64,000 nt of DNA. Source: Vitis vinifera (Eukaryota > Streptophyta > Magnoliopsida > Vitales > Vitaceae). This document shows positions 46,706 through 60,800 of the stretch, in pieces; positions within the stretch are counted from its first letter, which is position 1, and every line of letters begins with the position of its first letter. Location: the NCBI RefSeq assembly GCF_030704535.1, contig NC_081819.1, positions 22,230,001 through 22,294,000 on the forward strand, read 5' to 3'. The notes under the pieces are model-generated. The model was given only the letters and a program-made list of their open reading frames with translations, was not told the DNA's origin and made no database searches. A program made the position numbers and the translations under genes.

Positions 46706-49700
46706 ATGGTTTCTGTAAACCCTAACCCACCACAAGGCTTCTACTTGGATCCGATGCAAATGGGACTTCCTGCTCTTGGGTCTCTGCAGCCTACTACTGC
46801 TTCTGTTGCTGCGTCGTCTTCGTCGGAGGATCCGAATAAGAAGATCCGGAAGCCCTACACCATCACCAAGTCCAGGGAGAGCTGGACCGAGCAAGAGCAC
46901 GATAAGTTTCTCGAAGCTTTACAACTGTACGTCGCTCTCGATTACTTGATTTTGGGGTTCTGTTTAGTCGGTGAGAAGATTCAGGGGGGGGGGGGGGGGA
47001 AATTGGAGAATTGTGTGTATGTTTTGTTTCTTGATTTCGGGGAAAGGCTGGGAAAAATGTTCAGTAGGGTCAAGTCAATTGGTCCGTTGAGTGGGGTGGG
47101 TTTATTGCTTATTAGGGCTTGTTTCTCTTTTTTCTTACCTTTCTTTTTATTTTCTCGCACTTTCTCCGCAGCCAAATGAGGAATTGACGTTGGTGATTCC
47201 GTTAGATATCATCGAATTGAACATTTTCTTAATTGGTTAATCTTTTTATTTCCCTTTTTTTAATGAGGTTTTTGTTTTTGTCATTTCATTTTGGTTTCTA
47301 GAAGTGGGTTTTTGAAAGGAGCCTCCCTTTCTTGGCTGTTTTTCTTTTTCTTTCTTTTTTTAAGAGATGATTTTAGTCTCTTGTATGATAAATTACGATT
47401 CTCAGTTGCATTAGATTGTAGATTAATTTAATTTAACATCTGAGATTCTGAATTTAGTAATTTCCATGGATCCCAAGTCCAATCATAATTCCTCAAGAAA
47501 TAACTGGTTGTTGGGGGATTTCGGGTGAGACTGAACTAAAATTTGAGGTTCTTTAGAGCTCTGTTATGAAATGGCTTTCATACGGTAGGAAAATCATGCA
47601 TTCTGATATATATATGTTTTTTTTATCCATAGTTTTGATCGAGATTGGAAGAAGATCGAAGCATTTGTTGGGTCCAAAACAGTTATCCAGGTAATTTTAT
47701 GTAAAGATTGGCTTGTTGCAGGATAAATTTGGTATCTTCTTGAGATATTGTAAATTTGTTTAACTTGCTAAAAGAGCTACATTTGGACTTTTTAAAGCTA
47801 AATTTGGAAAGGAGTGAAAAGAAAGAGAAATGCTGATAATTAGTTACAAGGCATTCCTTTTCCAAGCTATTCATCATTTCCCTCTTCTTTCCAGATCCAA
47901 ATCGTTGCCAAAGTAAGGTTGAACTGGATTTGATTTGGAATTACATTTATGTGAAATGCAAAAGTCTTGCAATGTTATGCAATCATTTTTTGGATTTGGA
48001 GTATACAAAAATTTTAGTTCCAAAATATCTGTAATTCTTTTTCTTTTTTTTAACCAATTCCTGAAAATGGTCATTTAAGAGTGTTAAATATAGATGATTT
48101 TTTTTTTGGGCAAGCACAAATAAAAACAATCCAAAAATGAACAAACTGACAAATACTTAGTTTTTCATTAATGTTATTCAAAAATTCTATATTGAAATTA
48201 ATATGCGTTAATCACTGAAGGAACTGACTTTAATAACTCTATATCAAAATTAATATGGTTTAATCACTATGACTTGAGTTGTGTTCTGTTTGGTCAAACG
48301 CATCACAGTTATTATAGTTGATTTAGGTCAATGCTTGAGACTATAATTTTCTTGAAACTGATTCCAACAGTTCCTCCTAAAGAATGCCTCCTGATGTCAT
48401 ACTATTAATGAAGTTATAAAATCTTCCCATATTATGAAATAACTGTTGTGAATATATTTTTTTCATGTGGTAAATTATGTTTTATAATCTTAATTTTCTA
48501 CAAAACAATTTATCTTATCCACTTCATTAGGGAGTTACCCATGAATGTTGATTTCTGTGAGATTTTTGCACTTAGTGTTTGATTACGTAAATTAACTTGT
48601 TATAAGTGGGTTACCTGGGAAACAGTAGCTCCATAGATATTTCTTGCATCCAGCTCTTAATTTCTAGGCAACCATTCTGCAGCACGTGGTTATGCATGGT
48701 CCCCACTATGCTTGTATGATTCCCTTTCATATCTTTTCACATACGAGATTTTTGCAGATACGTAGCCATGCGCAAAAGTACTTTTTGAAGGTTCAGAAAA
48801 ATGGTACAAGTGAACATGTGCCTCCTCCTCGGCCAAAGAGGAAAGCAGCCCATCCATACCCACAAAAAGCCTCTAAAAATGGTTTGTGTCTGTCATGTTT
48901 GTTCTTCTTTTTAAACTGTTACTTTTATATTTTTATTTAGGGAGGGGGGGAAATTATATCCTAATGCCCATGTTTGTATGTCTGACAGCTCCAGTGTTTC
49001 CCCAAGATACCATGGCATTTCAAACTTCAGCTACTTTGCTTGAACCTGGATTTGTTCTGAGGCCAGATTCATCATCAGTGCTTAGAAATCCAATGAACAA
49101 TGCAGCTTTGTCTTCCTGGACTTACAACTCTCAACCTCCAGTCAGTGTATCACATGTGACAAAAGGTTTTATACATTCCTGCTCTGTTTTTAACAAGCTT
49201 TAACCTTAATTTTTGTCAAAGGCCATTACCTTCAGTATGCTAAAATAGTTTATTTTATTACGACTTTGTTTTCAGATGAGGTAGGATTGGCTGGGCCAGC
49301 TATGCAACATAATAATTGCTGCAGTAGTAGCAATGAAAGCACTCCAAGGTCTTGGCCAATTTGTAAAACACATGATCAGGGAAATCAAAGCTTGCCAATA
49401 CGAGGTTAGCACTTTTTTTATAAGAATTGAATTATTAGAAATGCATATAGATGGAAACTGATGGTAAAATTTGAATTGTCTAATTCTTAAAATGCATCTA
49501 AGTTCTAGTATGACATATATGTCGTAAACAAAAGGAGTATTAATGATATGGATCCTCCCCCTATCTATATGCATATATGATTTTGTTTTATATGATTCTG
49601 GTTTACTTAGGCACAGTAAAGAAGATAGTAAATATGAGAAGTCTTCACTATCATTTTTGTGCTTGCCATCACTCAGTGTAACCCTTAACCATCAATTTAA

Positions 49701-50705
49701 CAGCTGATATGTTGTACTTAATTAGGGTCATATCTTGTGTTTACATAAGATACTCAAGTAGGCTAGCAATCTCTCCTTTAATGCTTGGCACTGCTCTATA
49801 TCATTTGGTAATTATTCTTTCATATTTTTTTATTGAGTATAAGTTTTCATTTGCTGCAGTTATGCCAGATTTTGCTCAAGTGTACAGCTTCATCGGTAGT
49901 GTTTTTGACCCCAATGGAAGTGGTCACTTGCAGAAATTAAAGAACATGGACCCAATAAATATGGAAACGGTACGTCATTTTTTAGTATTTTGCTTTTTCT
50001 GTGTTTGGGAAGTAGATTAGTTGTTTACATGGCAACACATGGCTGATACTTGGTCAATTTGAGGGGAAAAGTACTAGAGACAGTATAAGATAAATTTTCA
50101 CTTACCATATGAAGAACATCAGCTCAAGTTTCCTGGTTCATCTCATCTTTTGAAGAATCCCTTAAGAATTATTATTTTTTTTATAGGCAGATAATAAGAT
50201 TTTATAAAAATATCAATGCTTGAACTAGTAAAAATAAAAATAGATGTAGAAGCAATATAAGAATGTTGGTTATTTTTATACCTTTATCAGTTTTTGGAAA
50301 TGATTCACTAAGCTTCTTGTGTGATCTGTGTGTATTGTGTGTACATGAGCTTATTCACATTTTACACTAGTGCTTTAGATTTACCTTTTTTGCTCAGATT
50401 GCTTAAAAAACTGATGTTTTACTTGGGGATTTTATGTGGCTGTCCAGGTATTGCTATTGATGAGAAACCTTACAATCAATTTAACAAGCCCTGAATTTGC
50501 AGATCATGTAAGTAATTTTTTCCACTTACATCTGATTCTTCTGAATGCTATTCTGAATTTCACTGGGGTGAAATGTTTTAAATTTTAATCAATGCAGAGG
50601 AAGTTGCTCTCATCTTATGATGCTGACTTTGAGAAGGCTAAATCCAGCAGCACTCGCAGTATTCTCCATGTTGGTAAATCAGAGAGTGCTATTCTATCAG
50701 CATAA
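46706..50705 (+). CDS. REVEILLE/LHY-CCA1-like single-MYB transcription factor (LCL clade)
   Basis: Nuclear clock-associated DNA-binding protein of the RVE3/4/5/6/8 (LCL) group, which in Arabidopsis binds evening elements and mostly activates evening genes. Eight exons join in frame: 46706-46926, 47633-47690, 48758-48881, 48989-49165, 49276-49404, 49860-49969, 50448-50507 and 50598-50705, giving 328 residues. The MYB domain (about 58-105) is split by introns 1 and 2: [20 protein letters not shown], then [15 protein letters not shown], then [23 protein letters not shown] at 96-102 is the family signature. A proline/basic stretch follows ([20 protein letters not shown]). The C-terminal LCL domain is intact: [40 protein letters not shown]. 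Length and both domains point to RVE6/RVE8-like rather than RVE1/LHY. Which Arabidopsis paralogue is the orthologue cannot be told by eye; position favours RVE3/RVE5. Confidence 0.95.
46984..46999 (+). repeat. G16 homopolymer in RVE intron 1
   Basis: Sixteen consecutive G within 60 bases of the exon 1 donor. Such runs are often length-variable and error-prone in assemblies. Confidence 0.9.
47755..48010 (+). repeat. Dispersed repeat, copy in RVE intron 2
   Basis: Same element as in AN intron 5: AACTTGCTAAAAGAGCTACA, AAAGAGAAATGCTGATAATTA, TTTGGAATTACATTTATGTG and GCAATCATTTTTTGGATTTG. An extra short direct repeat (AAATGCAAAAGTCTTGCAATG) separates it from the AN copy. Confidence 0.7.
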
Positions 50706-51877
50706 GAAGTAAGAAGGTAGAAAGAAAAAAAACCCGACTTTCATCTGTGTTTTTTGGCAACATGATTGCTTCCTTTTTTTATTTCATCCAAACATGTTGC
50801 TGACTTTTAAGCAGAGAAATGCCAGGGTGCAAAGGGGGAAACTGTCTATGAGTGATCTCTCTTGCTGTTTCTAATAGTAATAATGAGAAGTGTCCAGATT
50901 CTCTCCACTAGTTTATGTATATACGTAGGTGTGATGGGGTGTATATGTGCCACCAGCATGGTTTGTTTGATGCCATTGCCTTTGCCTTTTTTGGGTTTTC
51001 CGTTTCGTGCTTGTTTATGTCAGGCGTTGCAGTATATATGTTATCTTGAAGGCCTATTGTATCCTGTAGGCCAGCACCCATTGTATAGTGTGTTTTTGGT
51101 GTACATATCTGCTGAGTTTTGACTGGCACACTTGTGTGAGATGTGTTTTTGAGAGGCTTTGGTTATATAAATAATGTTATGGACGAACTGTGTTTCAATC
51201 AAAAGTGAAAGAAAACTGTTAAACTGAACAAAATTACGGACTCTGGTAGACCTCAGCGTCTTGAGCAGTTTTGAGGAATTTCACTGCCGCCTCGAAGTTT
51301 AGGAAAACATTTTCATGTGTTCAGGCAAAGAAAGTGGGTTAATTCATTATCTATTACAAACTCCTTGATATTTTTTATTTATTTTTCACAGACCTTTCAA
51401 CCCTCTCAAAACATGGGTTTATGTAAGGAAATTTTGAAGTTACAGGAAGTAGGTCCATTTAACAAAAACTAAGAGAGATAAATAAGAGAATGAAATTGAA
51501 GTGAAGAAAGAATTTCAAAATTCAGTCGTGCGCACTTGTTGCAAAATCCAACTATTCTTTCAAGACAATTACAAAATTATTTTTAAGTTCCCAGCAAATA
51601 TGGTTAGAATAAAGGGGAATGTGAACTTAACCCAGAATGAAAGGTGCAAAAAGGGCTTGTGAAACTTTTTTTTTTTTTTGGTCAACAAAAAAAAAAGAGC
51701 AGACCCAAAATCCCAACCATATAAAATGCATAAAATACACTCTCCGCTGTCCGATTCGCCTCTTGAATTCTGAAATAAAGCATTTGTCAAACTCAATTCT
51801 CCAATTGGAGGAGTTTGTGGACTAAGTGAAAGATGATGCATAGAGTTCAATATACACAACCACAATCCATCATCCCA
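50706..51877. other. Tail-to-tail spacer between RVE and the CBE1-like gene
   Basis: About 1.17 kb between the two stop codons. It probably holds the 3' untranslated region of RVE (to roughly 51,180) and that of the minus-strand gene (from roughly 51,600). No exon recognised. Confidence 0.55.
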
Positions 51878-54800
51878 CTATCTGTACCTAAAACCACCCG
51901 ACTCTAGCCCATGCCCATGCCCATGCCCTTGACCACCATGCCCCCCACCAGCAGCTAATGGATGGATCTGCTTTGAATTTGCCCTCAGCTCCATTTCTAT
52001 CAGCCTCTGTATTGCATCAGGATGATTGCTTCCATCACTTACATCAGGACCTGAAAATAGCAACGAATAAGAATTTTTCCCTTTTCTTTTTTTTCAACAG
52101 TGATACCATCAACAAATAAGTTTATCAGCATCTAAAAATTCTGAAAACAATAAGAGAGATGACAACAACCTTGCAATGGTGGTGATGACAGATGACATTG
52201 ATAACAAGAGTTCAGCCACAGGGCTGTTTTTTACCCTAAATAAAAATTGGAAAGCCTCCATCATATACTAGGCAGGGATTAGATTAGGCCCCACTAAAGA
52301 GAACCCTGCATTGATAGTTTACCTAAAATGGGCTATCCCCAGTACAATGTAAATGAACCTGAGTGGGAACTAGCAAAAGTAAAACATAAGCCCACATTTT
52401 TTGACGTGTTATTTTGACAATGCCACAACATGGAAAGCAATATCATAAGAAATCGTTCAGGTAAGAGCTCTAAGCTGTGAATATCTAACTGTATACTTGT
52501 GCACGACCACTAAAATTAAAATAGTATGTAACTGGATGGAATTCAGTAATTCCATGCTTATGATTGTATAATGATATTGTGAAGTAAGGTTTCATATTCA
52601 GAAGCTGGATCTAGCTTTCAGCCACTCAAAAATGAGGAGAGAATTTGTGGATGTTTTTGAAAATGTCAGATAAGTTCAATCCACAGCACCAATTAGGGCT
52701 ATAAAAGCTTTTGGGCCTCTATCCAGGGCATTGATGAAACCTTAGAACGGTTCAAGACCACAAATTGACTTCCCTAAGCTGCACAAAATATACATTTGCA
52801 TTTTGGGGATGAAGCTAGATCCCTAACTATTCCAAAAAGAAAAGACAGAAGGAGCTTGCGTTTATAACTTGCCTAATGTAATGAAAAGTGCAGGGCAGAC
52901 AGCAAGAAAAAAGCGAATGCTTTACCTGGCACTGGCATTCCAAGACCACCAAAGTTAGGTTGTCGATGACCAAAAGGAAACCCTTGCAGAGGGTTCACTT
53001 CCTGCACGAAATTAGTCGCCTGATTGTTGGGACGAAGGGGCAGTGGTGCCCCCCTTGGAAATCCCCGTAGTGGGTGAGGCGGAGGGAAATTGCCAGGCAT
53101 GTGCATCTGCTGTAACATAGGATGATGAGCAGGATGATCAAACCCTGTCAGCCCAGTACTGGGATGATGGAAAGGAGGGCGAAACATATTTGCAGGAAAT
53201 TGATGATTTGGTGGAGGGTCATGATGGATGATGTTCTCGGGAGCCATGAACTTCATTTGAGAATTAATTTGAGCAGTATGAGAATCTAATGGATGAAATA
53301 ATGGCCTCCCATGATTCATCTGAGGGTGATGAAGCTGTGGAGAAGATGGTTGGGCATGAAGATTTTGATGGTCCATAACCTCATAAGGAGCATGAATAAA
53401 AGGTGGACCCTCTGAACCTCCTGCCATTGATCTTTCATCGTTGAGGCCAGTGTTCAAAGCTGCAAGTTTTTCAACAATGTCAATTGGTGTGTTTGAGGAT
53501 AAAAATTCTGTTTTAGTTGAATTCCCTGCACGCATAAACAGGGAGTTTTGGGGGTTCAGTGGATCGCTGACAGAAATCAAGCTATCCTCTTCAGGCAGCC
53601 GAATTTCAGCCTCCCCATCAAAGCCACCAAGCTTAGACACTATTTCGGCTCGGAGCTGTGACGAATCCACATCAGATCTAGGATCATCAAGCTGTAGCCA
53701 ATTACCTCCAATCTTATCTGATTTGGTTGGCTGTCTGCGGTTTGACACCAAAACACTGCTTTCAGCACCAGTCCTGTTGAATCTAATTTCCCCAACTGCA
53801 GAAGGAAGGAGACCATCATCTATGACTGGAATGGACAACCCATGAGGCTCTGAAACATGGATTCTTGTAGACCCTACTGAGCTCCTTTGGACAGAAACCG
53901 GTGCTTCAACCGATTGCAGCTCCTTCATAAAAGCACTCCCAAAGAGTGTCTCAAGAGTCAGACTCGTTCCTGAACTGTGGATTTTTTCGGCATTTTCCTC
54001 TGTTGAAATAGACCCAATATTTTCTTTTTCGAAAACATTTAGTTTGTCTGAGGATCCCATGTCAAGATTCGAGGATGGTGCCCTATCTTTCATGTCCGTT
54101 CCCTTCTGTAACAATGACAGAAGGTGCTGGGATGCATGGTTATCAATGTTGATTTTTGGCTGCTGAGTCTTCACATCAGAAGAACTCTGGCTTTGCACAG
54201 GTGGCTGCAAAGTTGCACTATTGTCACTAATTTCTGACAGAATTGAATGTTCAAGGTCTTCACATGTAAGGACCCCCGGAATGGCAAATGGTTTATTGCT
54301 ATTATACAACTGCTCGGGGATCCCAACAGTAGCAGATGTTAAATTAGATGCCATAGGCTTATTCGCAAGTTCATTGTGTTCAGAAGTCACGTCTAGTGGA
54401 ATTTGTTCAGAGGTTTTCAAATCAGAAACTTGGGATCCAGCTTTCTCACCACCAGTGATTAATGAAAGCAAGTCACTCGGTCTCCCTGATGAGATATCTG
54501 TTGGTTTATTTTCTGCATAAGGAAAACAGAAAAATTAAAACTTCAATAAAATTCCAACTACTAGGCACAAGCAATTGATGGCAGATGTCAAGCAAACGTC
54601 TTGACACAAGACATACCATCTTCAAGAAACCAATGAGCAAACTTGGAAGATTGGACAGTGCTAGGGCTCCAAGCATCATCTGCTTTACTCCCATGCTGCT
54701 GATAAAGCAACAAAAAGTTAACAAGAGGTCTCAGATTCTTAACAATAAGAACTTCATAGAATACCAATGCTAGAAACCTACAATCAACTGAACTTAAAAT

Positions 54801-57800
54801 TACCACATTCATTTGATGGCACTAGCTAATGTACTGGGTGTAAACCTACACATTGCACAATTAAAAAAGGAAAAAAATAAAAGTGAAAAAAAATCAAATT
54901 GAAGGTTAAAACTCATCCAATCAAGCTGAACAGTATTCACTAGATCCACTCATTGGGAACCGGCGATGGATGAGTTGAATCCCTATTTGACTTTGACATA
55001 GCATGGCCTGGTTTGGTAATGCATCCTAATACCACCAACATGGTATGGGTACTTATTGACTAATGTATTGCTCTCATGTTTCTTACATGGCATGATTTTG
55101 TTGTCCATTCTCTTTGTTTTTCCATGTTGACATGACACAAGTTTATCAATGCAGTGTCAACTTTGATAGGAATGGCTTACAAAAGAGTCTAATCAACGTG
55201 TGACATTGAGTGGGCCTTATTTATAACAATCACCTGGAGAGGCGCTCATTATCATATTAAAATGGAGTCACGGTTTCGACAGTCAGAATGATTCTTTATT
55301 AACTTGATCTACTAAAATGGGAGCCTTCAGAAATTGACGGGGTGAGAGGAGCACCAACAATAATTTGACAGCCTCATTCTGATGATTTTGAATAGGACTT
55401 ACTGCATGTTTCAGGTACTGACATTGAACAATTTTTTGTTCCAACTGCTGGCTTGTTTTGGGTTTAATAATGTTTGCCTACAGAGGCCCTAAAAAAATCA
55501 TCAAAAATCCATCTAATAGAGAGAAGCTGTACATCATAGAGAAGCTATACCTAATAAGAAATATGAAGAAGAAGAAAGGAGGTATAGGCAGGCTTATTTT
55601 GGGGTTTTCTGTTTGCCCATAGAGGCCCTTATAAAGTTTCTCATATACTTCAGAAAATAATATCAAGAAGAAGAAGAAGGCTAGTTTTGGGTTTTGATAA
55701 TGTTTGCCTATACATCCCAGAACTTAATCATCATCTTAAAATAGAACTTCAAATATAATTTCAACTTAATCATCATTTTAAAATAGATTGCAACAATATA
55801 ATTCAGCAGCTGTGACATGAAATCCAAAAATGGGCAAAACCTTGCATTTGACCTCATGATGATTGTTATCATTATCCACTCATCTCTCTCCTCTCTCACA
55901 CACAACACATAATCACAACCTCAATAATCTGAAGCAGCAAGATGAAAGTGGAATTAGATTTTTTTTTTTTTGATAGATGGAATTAGAAATTATATTATGG
56001 GCAGGCTTTCCCAAACTGACAAATAGCATCAGTTGAGCTTCTTTTTCCCTCCCAATACAGTTGAAGATCAACCAACCAAATAAAAACCTAATGAAGAAAT
56101 TTCCCTAAACTCAAAGTGAGTGACTGAGAAATCCCAAAACCAGTCAACAATAAATTGAAAGGACTCCAATTATGGTGTTCGATACATGTAAAGGGGACAT
56201 GAATCTCATTTTGCCCCCTCCTCTAAACAACAGTAAATGGAATATAGCTAAAACTGGACTGAAGAAAGACGCAAATGCTCATGCTGGGTAAAGGTAGGAT
56301 TTGGGGAAGTGGAGCTGATATACTCAAATACCCAAAAGGAAGAGGGAAAAAATTTCAAAACCATTTAATAGCAGATAACATCTGAAGGAGAGAACTTACA
56401 TACAAAACTTCATCATGCTTAAAACACACACACACACACACACACTTTTTAGATCAATCCTAAGAAGGAAAAAAATGATTGTTAATCAACAAATGGCAGG
56501 AAAAATTATATGTTTTACGAATATAAATTCTTATCATGAAAAAAACAAATTGTTGTCATGGAAAAAATGAATTGTCAGTTTCAATGGGGAAATTTGAGAC
56601 CAGTCAATCATCAATCAACCTTCTTGCTACATTCAGGGTCATCAATCAATCACTATCATATTCTGATAGGATATGAGTAACATATGACGGCATAAAGTAA
56701 CTCACTCCCAAACTAACAATGAGGATTGTGAGTATGCAGCACTTGGAATTAATACAGCTCATATCTCATAGGGCAGAAGCATAAGAAAATTAGTCATAAT
56801 TACCTCAACGAAACTAGAGGAGCTGCCACTAGCCACTGTTAAAGAAGTGCCAAAAAGTTTATCTAGGATTGACGTTGAATTATCTTGACTGTATTCACCC
56901 ACAATTTTTTCCTGACTCTTCTTCATATTGAGCTCTGTGCTTTCACCATTCTCCAGGGCTTCATGCATATTGGAAAGACTAGAAGGCATATATGACTGGC
57001 TGTCCATGCCAATTGTCTTATTAGAAGATTCTAAATTCGATGATGAATTAACAATATTCCCATTCTTGTTGATAAATGGAACTTCAATAGTTACATTTTG
57101 ATGATGATGCTCACTTAGACTCATTTCATGTGCTGATTGTTTCTCAGCCCCATTTACCACAGAGTTGCCATGGGAATGGGAAAGGCTATCCTCAAGTTCA
57201 GGATTCCCAACCTGTTGAAGCATTAGACAAATGTGTGTAATAAGAAGGAACCGAAAAGATTATTATCGCATCTACACAAACTAAATCTTGAGTTCAAAAA
57301 AACAAAGTCGTAATTTTCCCAAAGTACATTAATGAAACATTAGGAGCACAGTCAGCAATTAAATGATAAATTTCAAAATCTCAACAAAGTTTTCACAGTT
57401 CTGCAAACATCTTAATAAAACACTTAAAGATGAGCAACACCTTGATAAACACTTAATATCAAATATCAGCAAAGATGACAAAATTTTCTGGGTGTTCTCT
57501 AATCCCAGGTCTGACTGAATGCAAGGGGAAAAAACGCAACATAAACAAACAAAGAATCATCAATGACTTTTCCCCACAATCTGCTCCAATGAAGCACCAA
57601 GTGATTCCAATTTACATTCTATATATTAGAGTTTTCTCTTTTGAGAATCTAGGATGCAGGAAAAACATATTCTACTTCCATAGACTAAATGATTTTCATA
57701 ATATAAAGTTGAACAGCCTAGTATACCTAATTAAGAAAAGAGAACGCCTCGCAAGTTCTTGTATATTATCACATAATTTAAGTTTGAAGCTAAACTTGAA

Positions 57801-60800
57801 AATAAGCTCCATAATACGACCAACCAAAAAATGAATTTAATAAACAACCAAATTAAGTTAACAAAGAGAAGAATACATAATTGTTAACATAATGCCATGG
57901 TTTTAAAACACGCAAGATGATAAGGCATGAGCCTAAGCGAAGTGAAATTTGATCTAGGATGCATATCAATTTTATAAAATATGACCTAGAATCCAATCCA
58001 AACAACAAAAAATTTTAAGCTTCCATACATTTAGAATAAGTATTTAACAAAAAATACGAAATCATATGAATTTCAATATACGGTTAAAATTTCAAGAATA
58101 AAAATATTTAAAAAGTAAAAATGAAGTAGCTTAGACACGTCTATCCAACAAGGTGCATGCCTTGGCAAGTGAGCCACTATAACTAGGGAGTGGTTCTGCC
58201 TTGGGCCTAGGCATGCTTTAAGTGCACCTTTTACAACTATGCATAATGCGACAACAAAAGAAGGAAAAGCAACAAGAGGAAGCGACTTGAAGGCAAACTT
58301 AATAATGTCAATGATACAGCTTAACACAGGCAGCGTTTAGTAGATATGAAAAGGACAACCTTGACATCAAACTATAAAGAAGCAATCACCTACCCAAGAG
58401 ACCCAAACCCAAGTGCCATCAGTTGTGTATGATTGTGTGCCCACTTGCCATGGTTCAAGAATAGACCATCACTATCTGTTTCTATTAATTGTACTGTCAT
58501 CTTCCATGCATAAGAACTGGAGTTCATCAGTATATTACCAATTGATTGACAAATCTATTAAACAGTTCAACTAAAAAGGGCCAAATGTAGTAATTTCGCA
58601 AGATGCTCTCAAAAACACAGCAAAACATGATTTAGCAACCAGTATACAAGGGGAATAGTGGCAGCAGAGGTGAAATCCAATAAATGTGTTAAAAAAGGGG
58701 TGAAAGAGGACAAGAAAGGTGTTGAAGAAAAAATGCATGGCCATCAACTGTTATTATCAGGGAATATGAGAGCTAGTAACCATTTATTTGCAATTAGTAG
58801 CTTATATAAAAATACAATCACCCCAAATTCAATCATGATGATAGGTACTATTAAGAACAAAGCATGGTTGTGGGTATAGAACTTCAAGAAAAAACCAATC
58901 AATGGAAACACACAAACTGATTGCCTAGGGGTAACTTAGCAACCAAATTTAGGAACAATATCAGAAGAAAAGCAGATATATAACCAGCCAACTTCTAGCG
59001 CACAAAAAATCAGAAGGAAATGATTACCTCTGCTGGATGAGGATGAATTATAGATTTGATTCCAAAATTCCTCTCAAGAATTGTGCTTGTAAAACCAGGG
59101 GGTACAAGAGGTCTAGATGCAGGAGTTTGTGAGGGTAATGAAGATTTTCCAGAATCATTATGGGAATCAGGTACTATCACAAGCTCAGCCACTTCACTGT
59201 TTCTATTCAAAAGTCCTTTCTCATCTTTGGGGTCCTCCAGCAATGCAGTAACATCCGGGACAGAATCACCTTTATGCTTGTCTGGATTCAAATTCTGCTT
59301 CTCCTGGAATGCTTTTTGTTGTTCCTTCCTCATCAACTCAAAGGATACTGAGAGGAAAGTTATTAAATGTTAAAAGCAAGTTCAATCCAGTGCAAAATCA
59401 TCACTGACCGAACTAGAGAAGCAAAGGAAGGCTTGCATTCTACCAGGAAATCTAGGAGACGACACACATTACCTCTTCTCTTTCTTTCCTCTTCTGCTCT
59501 GTCCTGACTTGTGTCCTCAGCAGAACCAAATGTTTCATCATTGTACGAATCAAAGGTGTCTCTTCGTGAGTGAGGTACTGCCTGGAGTAAATAAAGGAAA
59601 AAGGGAATATTTATTTAGTAGGAAGGTTTAATTGAATAAAAATTCCAACTAAGTTCAATTCACTGTTTGTTATTTTTATCCTTCAATATCATAGAGATAA
59701 AATGGACAATTCTTAAAATGCTCACGATCATAAAACCAGAAACACAGACATTATGAAGTTGATATCTGCTAATGTAAGCATCGGTAGAAAATTAAAAATA
59801 AGTACAAAATTAACCTTATAAGGACGAGGAGGATGATAAGGCTCGTTACTCCTATTCAGCTGGTAGTGATCATTAGCTCGAACTTTTGGAGCCGATGCCC
59901 CTGCTGCATATCCAGAAGGTCTTGGAAAAGAACCACTCCCAAGAAGTCCGTCATGTTCAGGAGTTTGCCAAGACCTACGAGACTGGTTACCAAATCGCCT
60001 TCCAGAATCTGCATAATAACAGAAATCATAGAATGAGTAAAAAAACAAAATTTTGATATTGAATATATACATCATTTTTCTTTTCTTTTCCTTTTTTTTT
60101 TTTTTCATTTTTTGATAGGTAAAGAAGAGTGTATAAAAAGCACCTAACAAAAAGGAGCCCAAATGTATACATCAGTAAGTGATAAAACCAAAATTTGGCA
60201 TGATTTCAGCAAAACAGGATATAATATTTAATGGCAAAGTCACAGAACTGAGCAAACATGACAGAGCATCCAGAAATTACGAAGCAAAGCATGGATAGAT
60301 TACTATTGGAAAATCATAAAACCACAGAAAGATGAATCAATTCTTCAATAGAAAGTAGTTAACTCAATAGCTTTTAAAGATGCATGATTGCTACCATGCT
60401 ATGTGCATATTAGAGCAAATGATTTTTTTTGATAGGTTATATTAGAGCACATGATGGGTGAATCCACTAGTCATTAAGGTTTCCCAAGTGGAAACAATGT
60501 TGTTAGCATTCACAATAGAATCCCATTCTTTTTTTCTTTTTTTTTGATAAATAAACATGAAGTATATTATCAAAAGGCAAACAGCCACAAAACATACAGG
60601 ATGTATATAAGGTAGCCTAAACCTCTAAGAGCAAGTTTTGAAACAAAAAACCTCACCAGCCCTTAAGTGGATGCCAACCACTCCAAAAAACCTATAAGTG
60701 AAGAGGACTCCTCTCCAATATACAATCTAGCCCAACTCCACAAGTTACATACAAAAGAATTTTTGAGTTTCTATACTGCTAAAGAACCCTCCCTAAAAGC

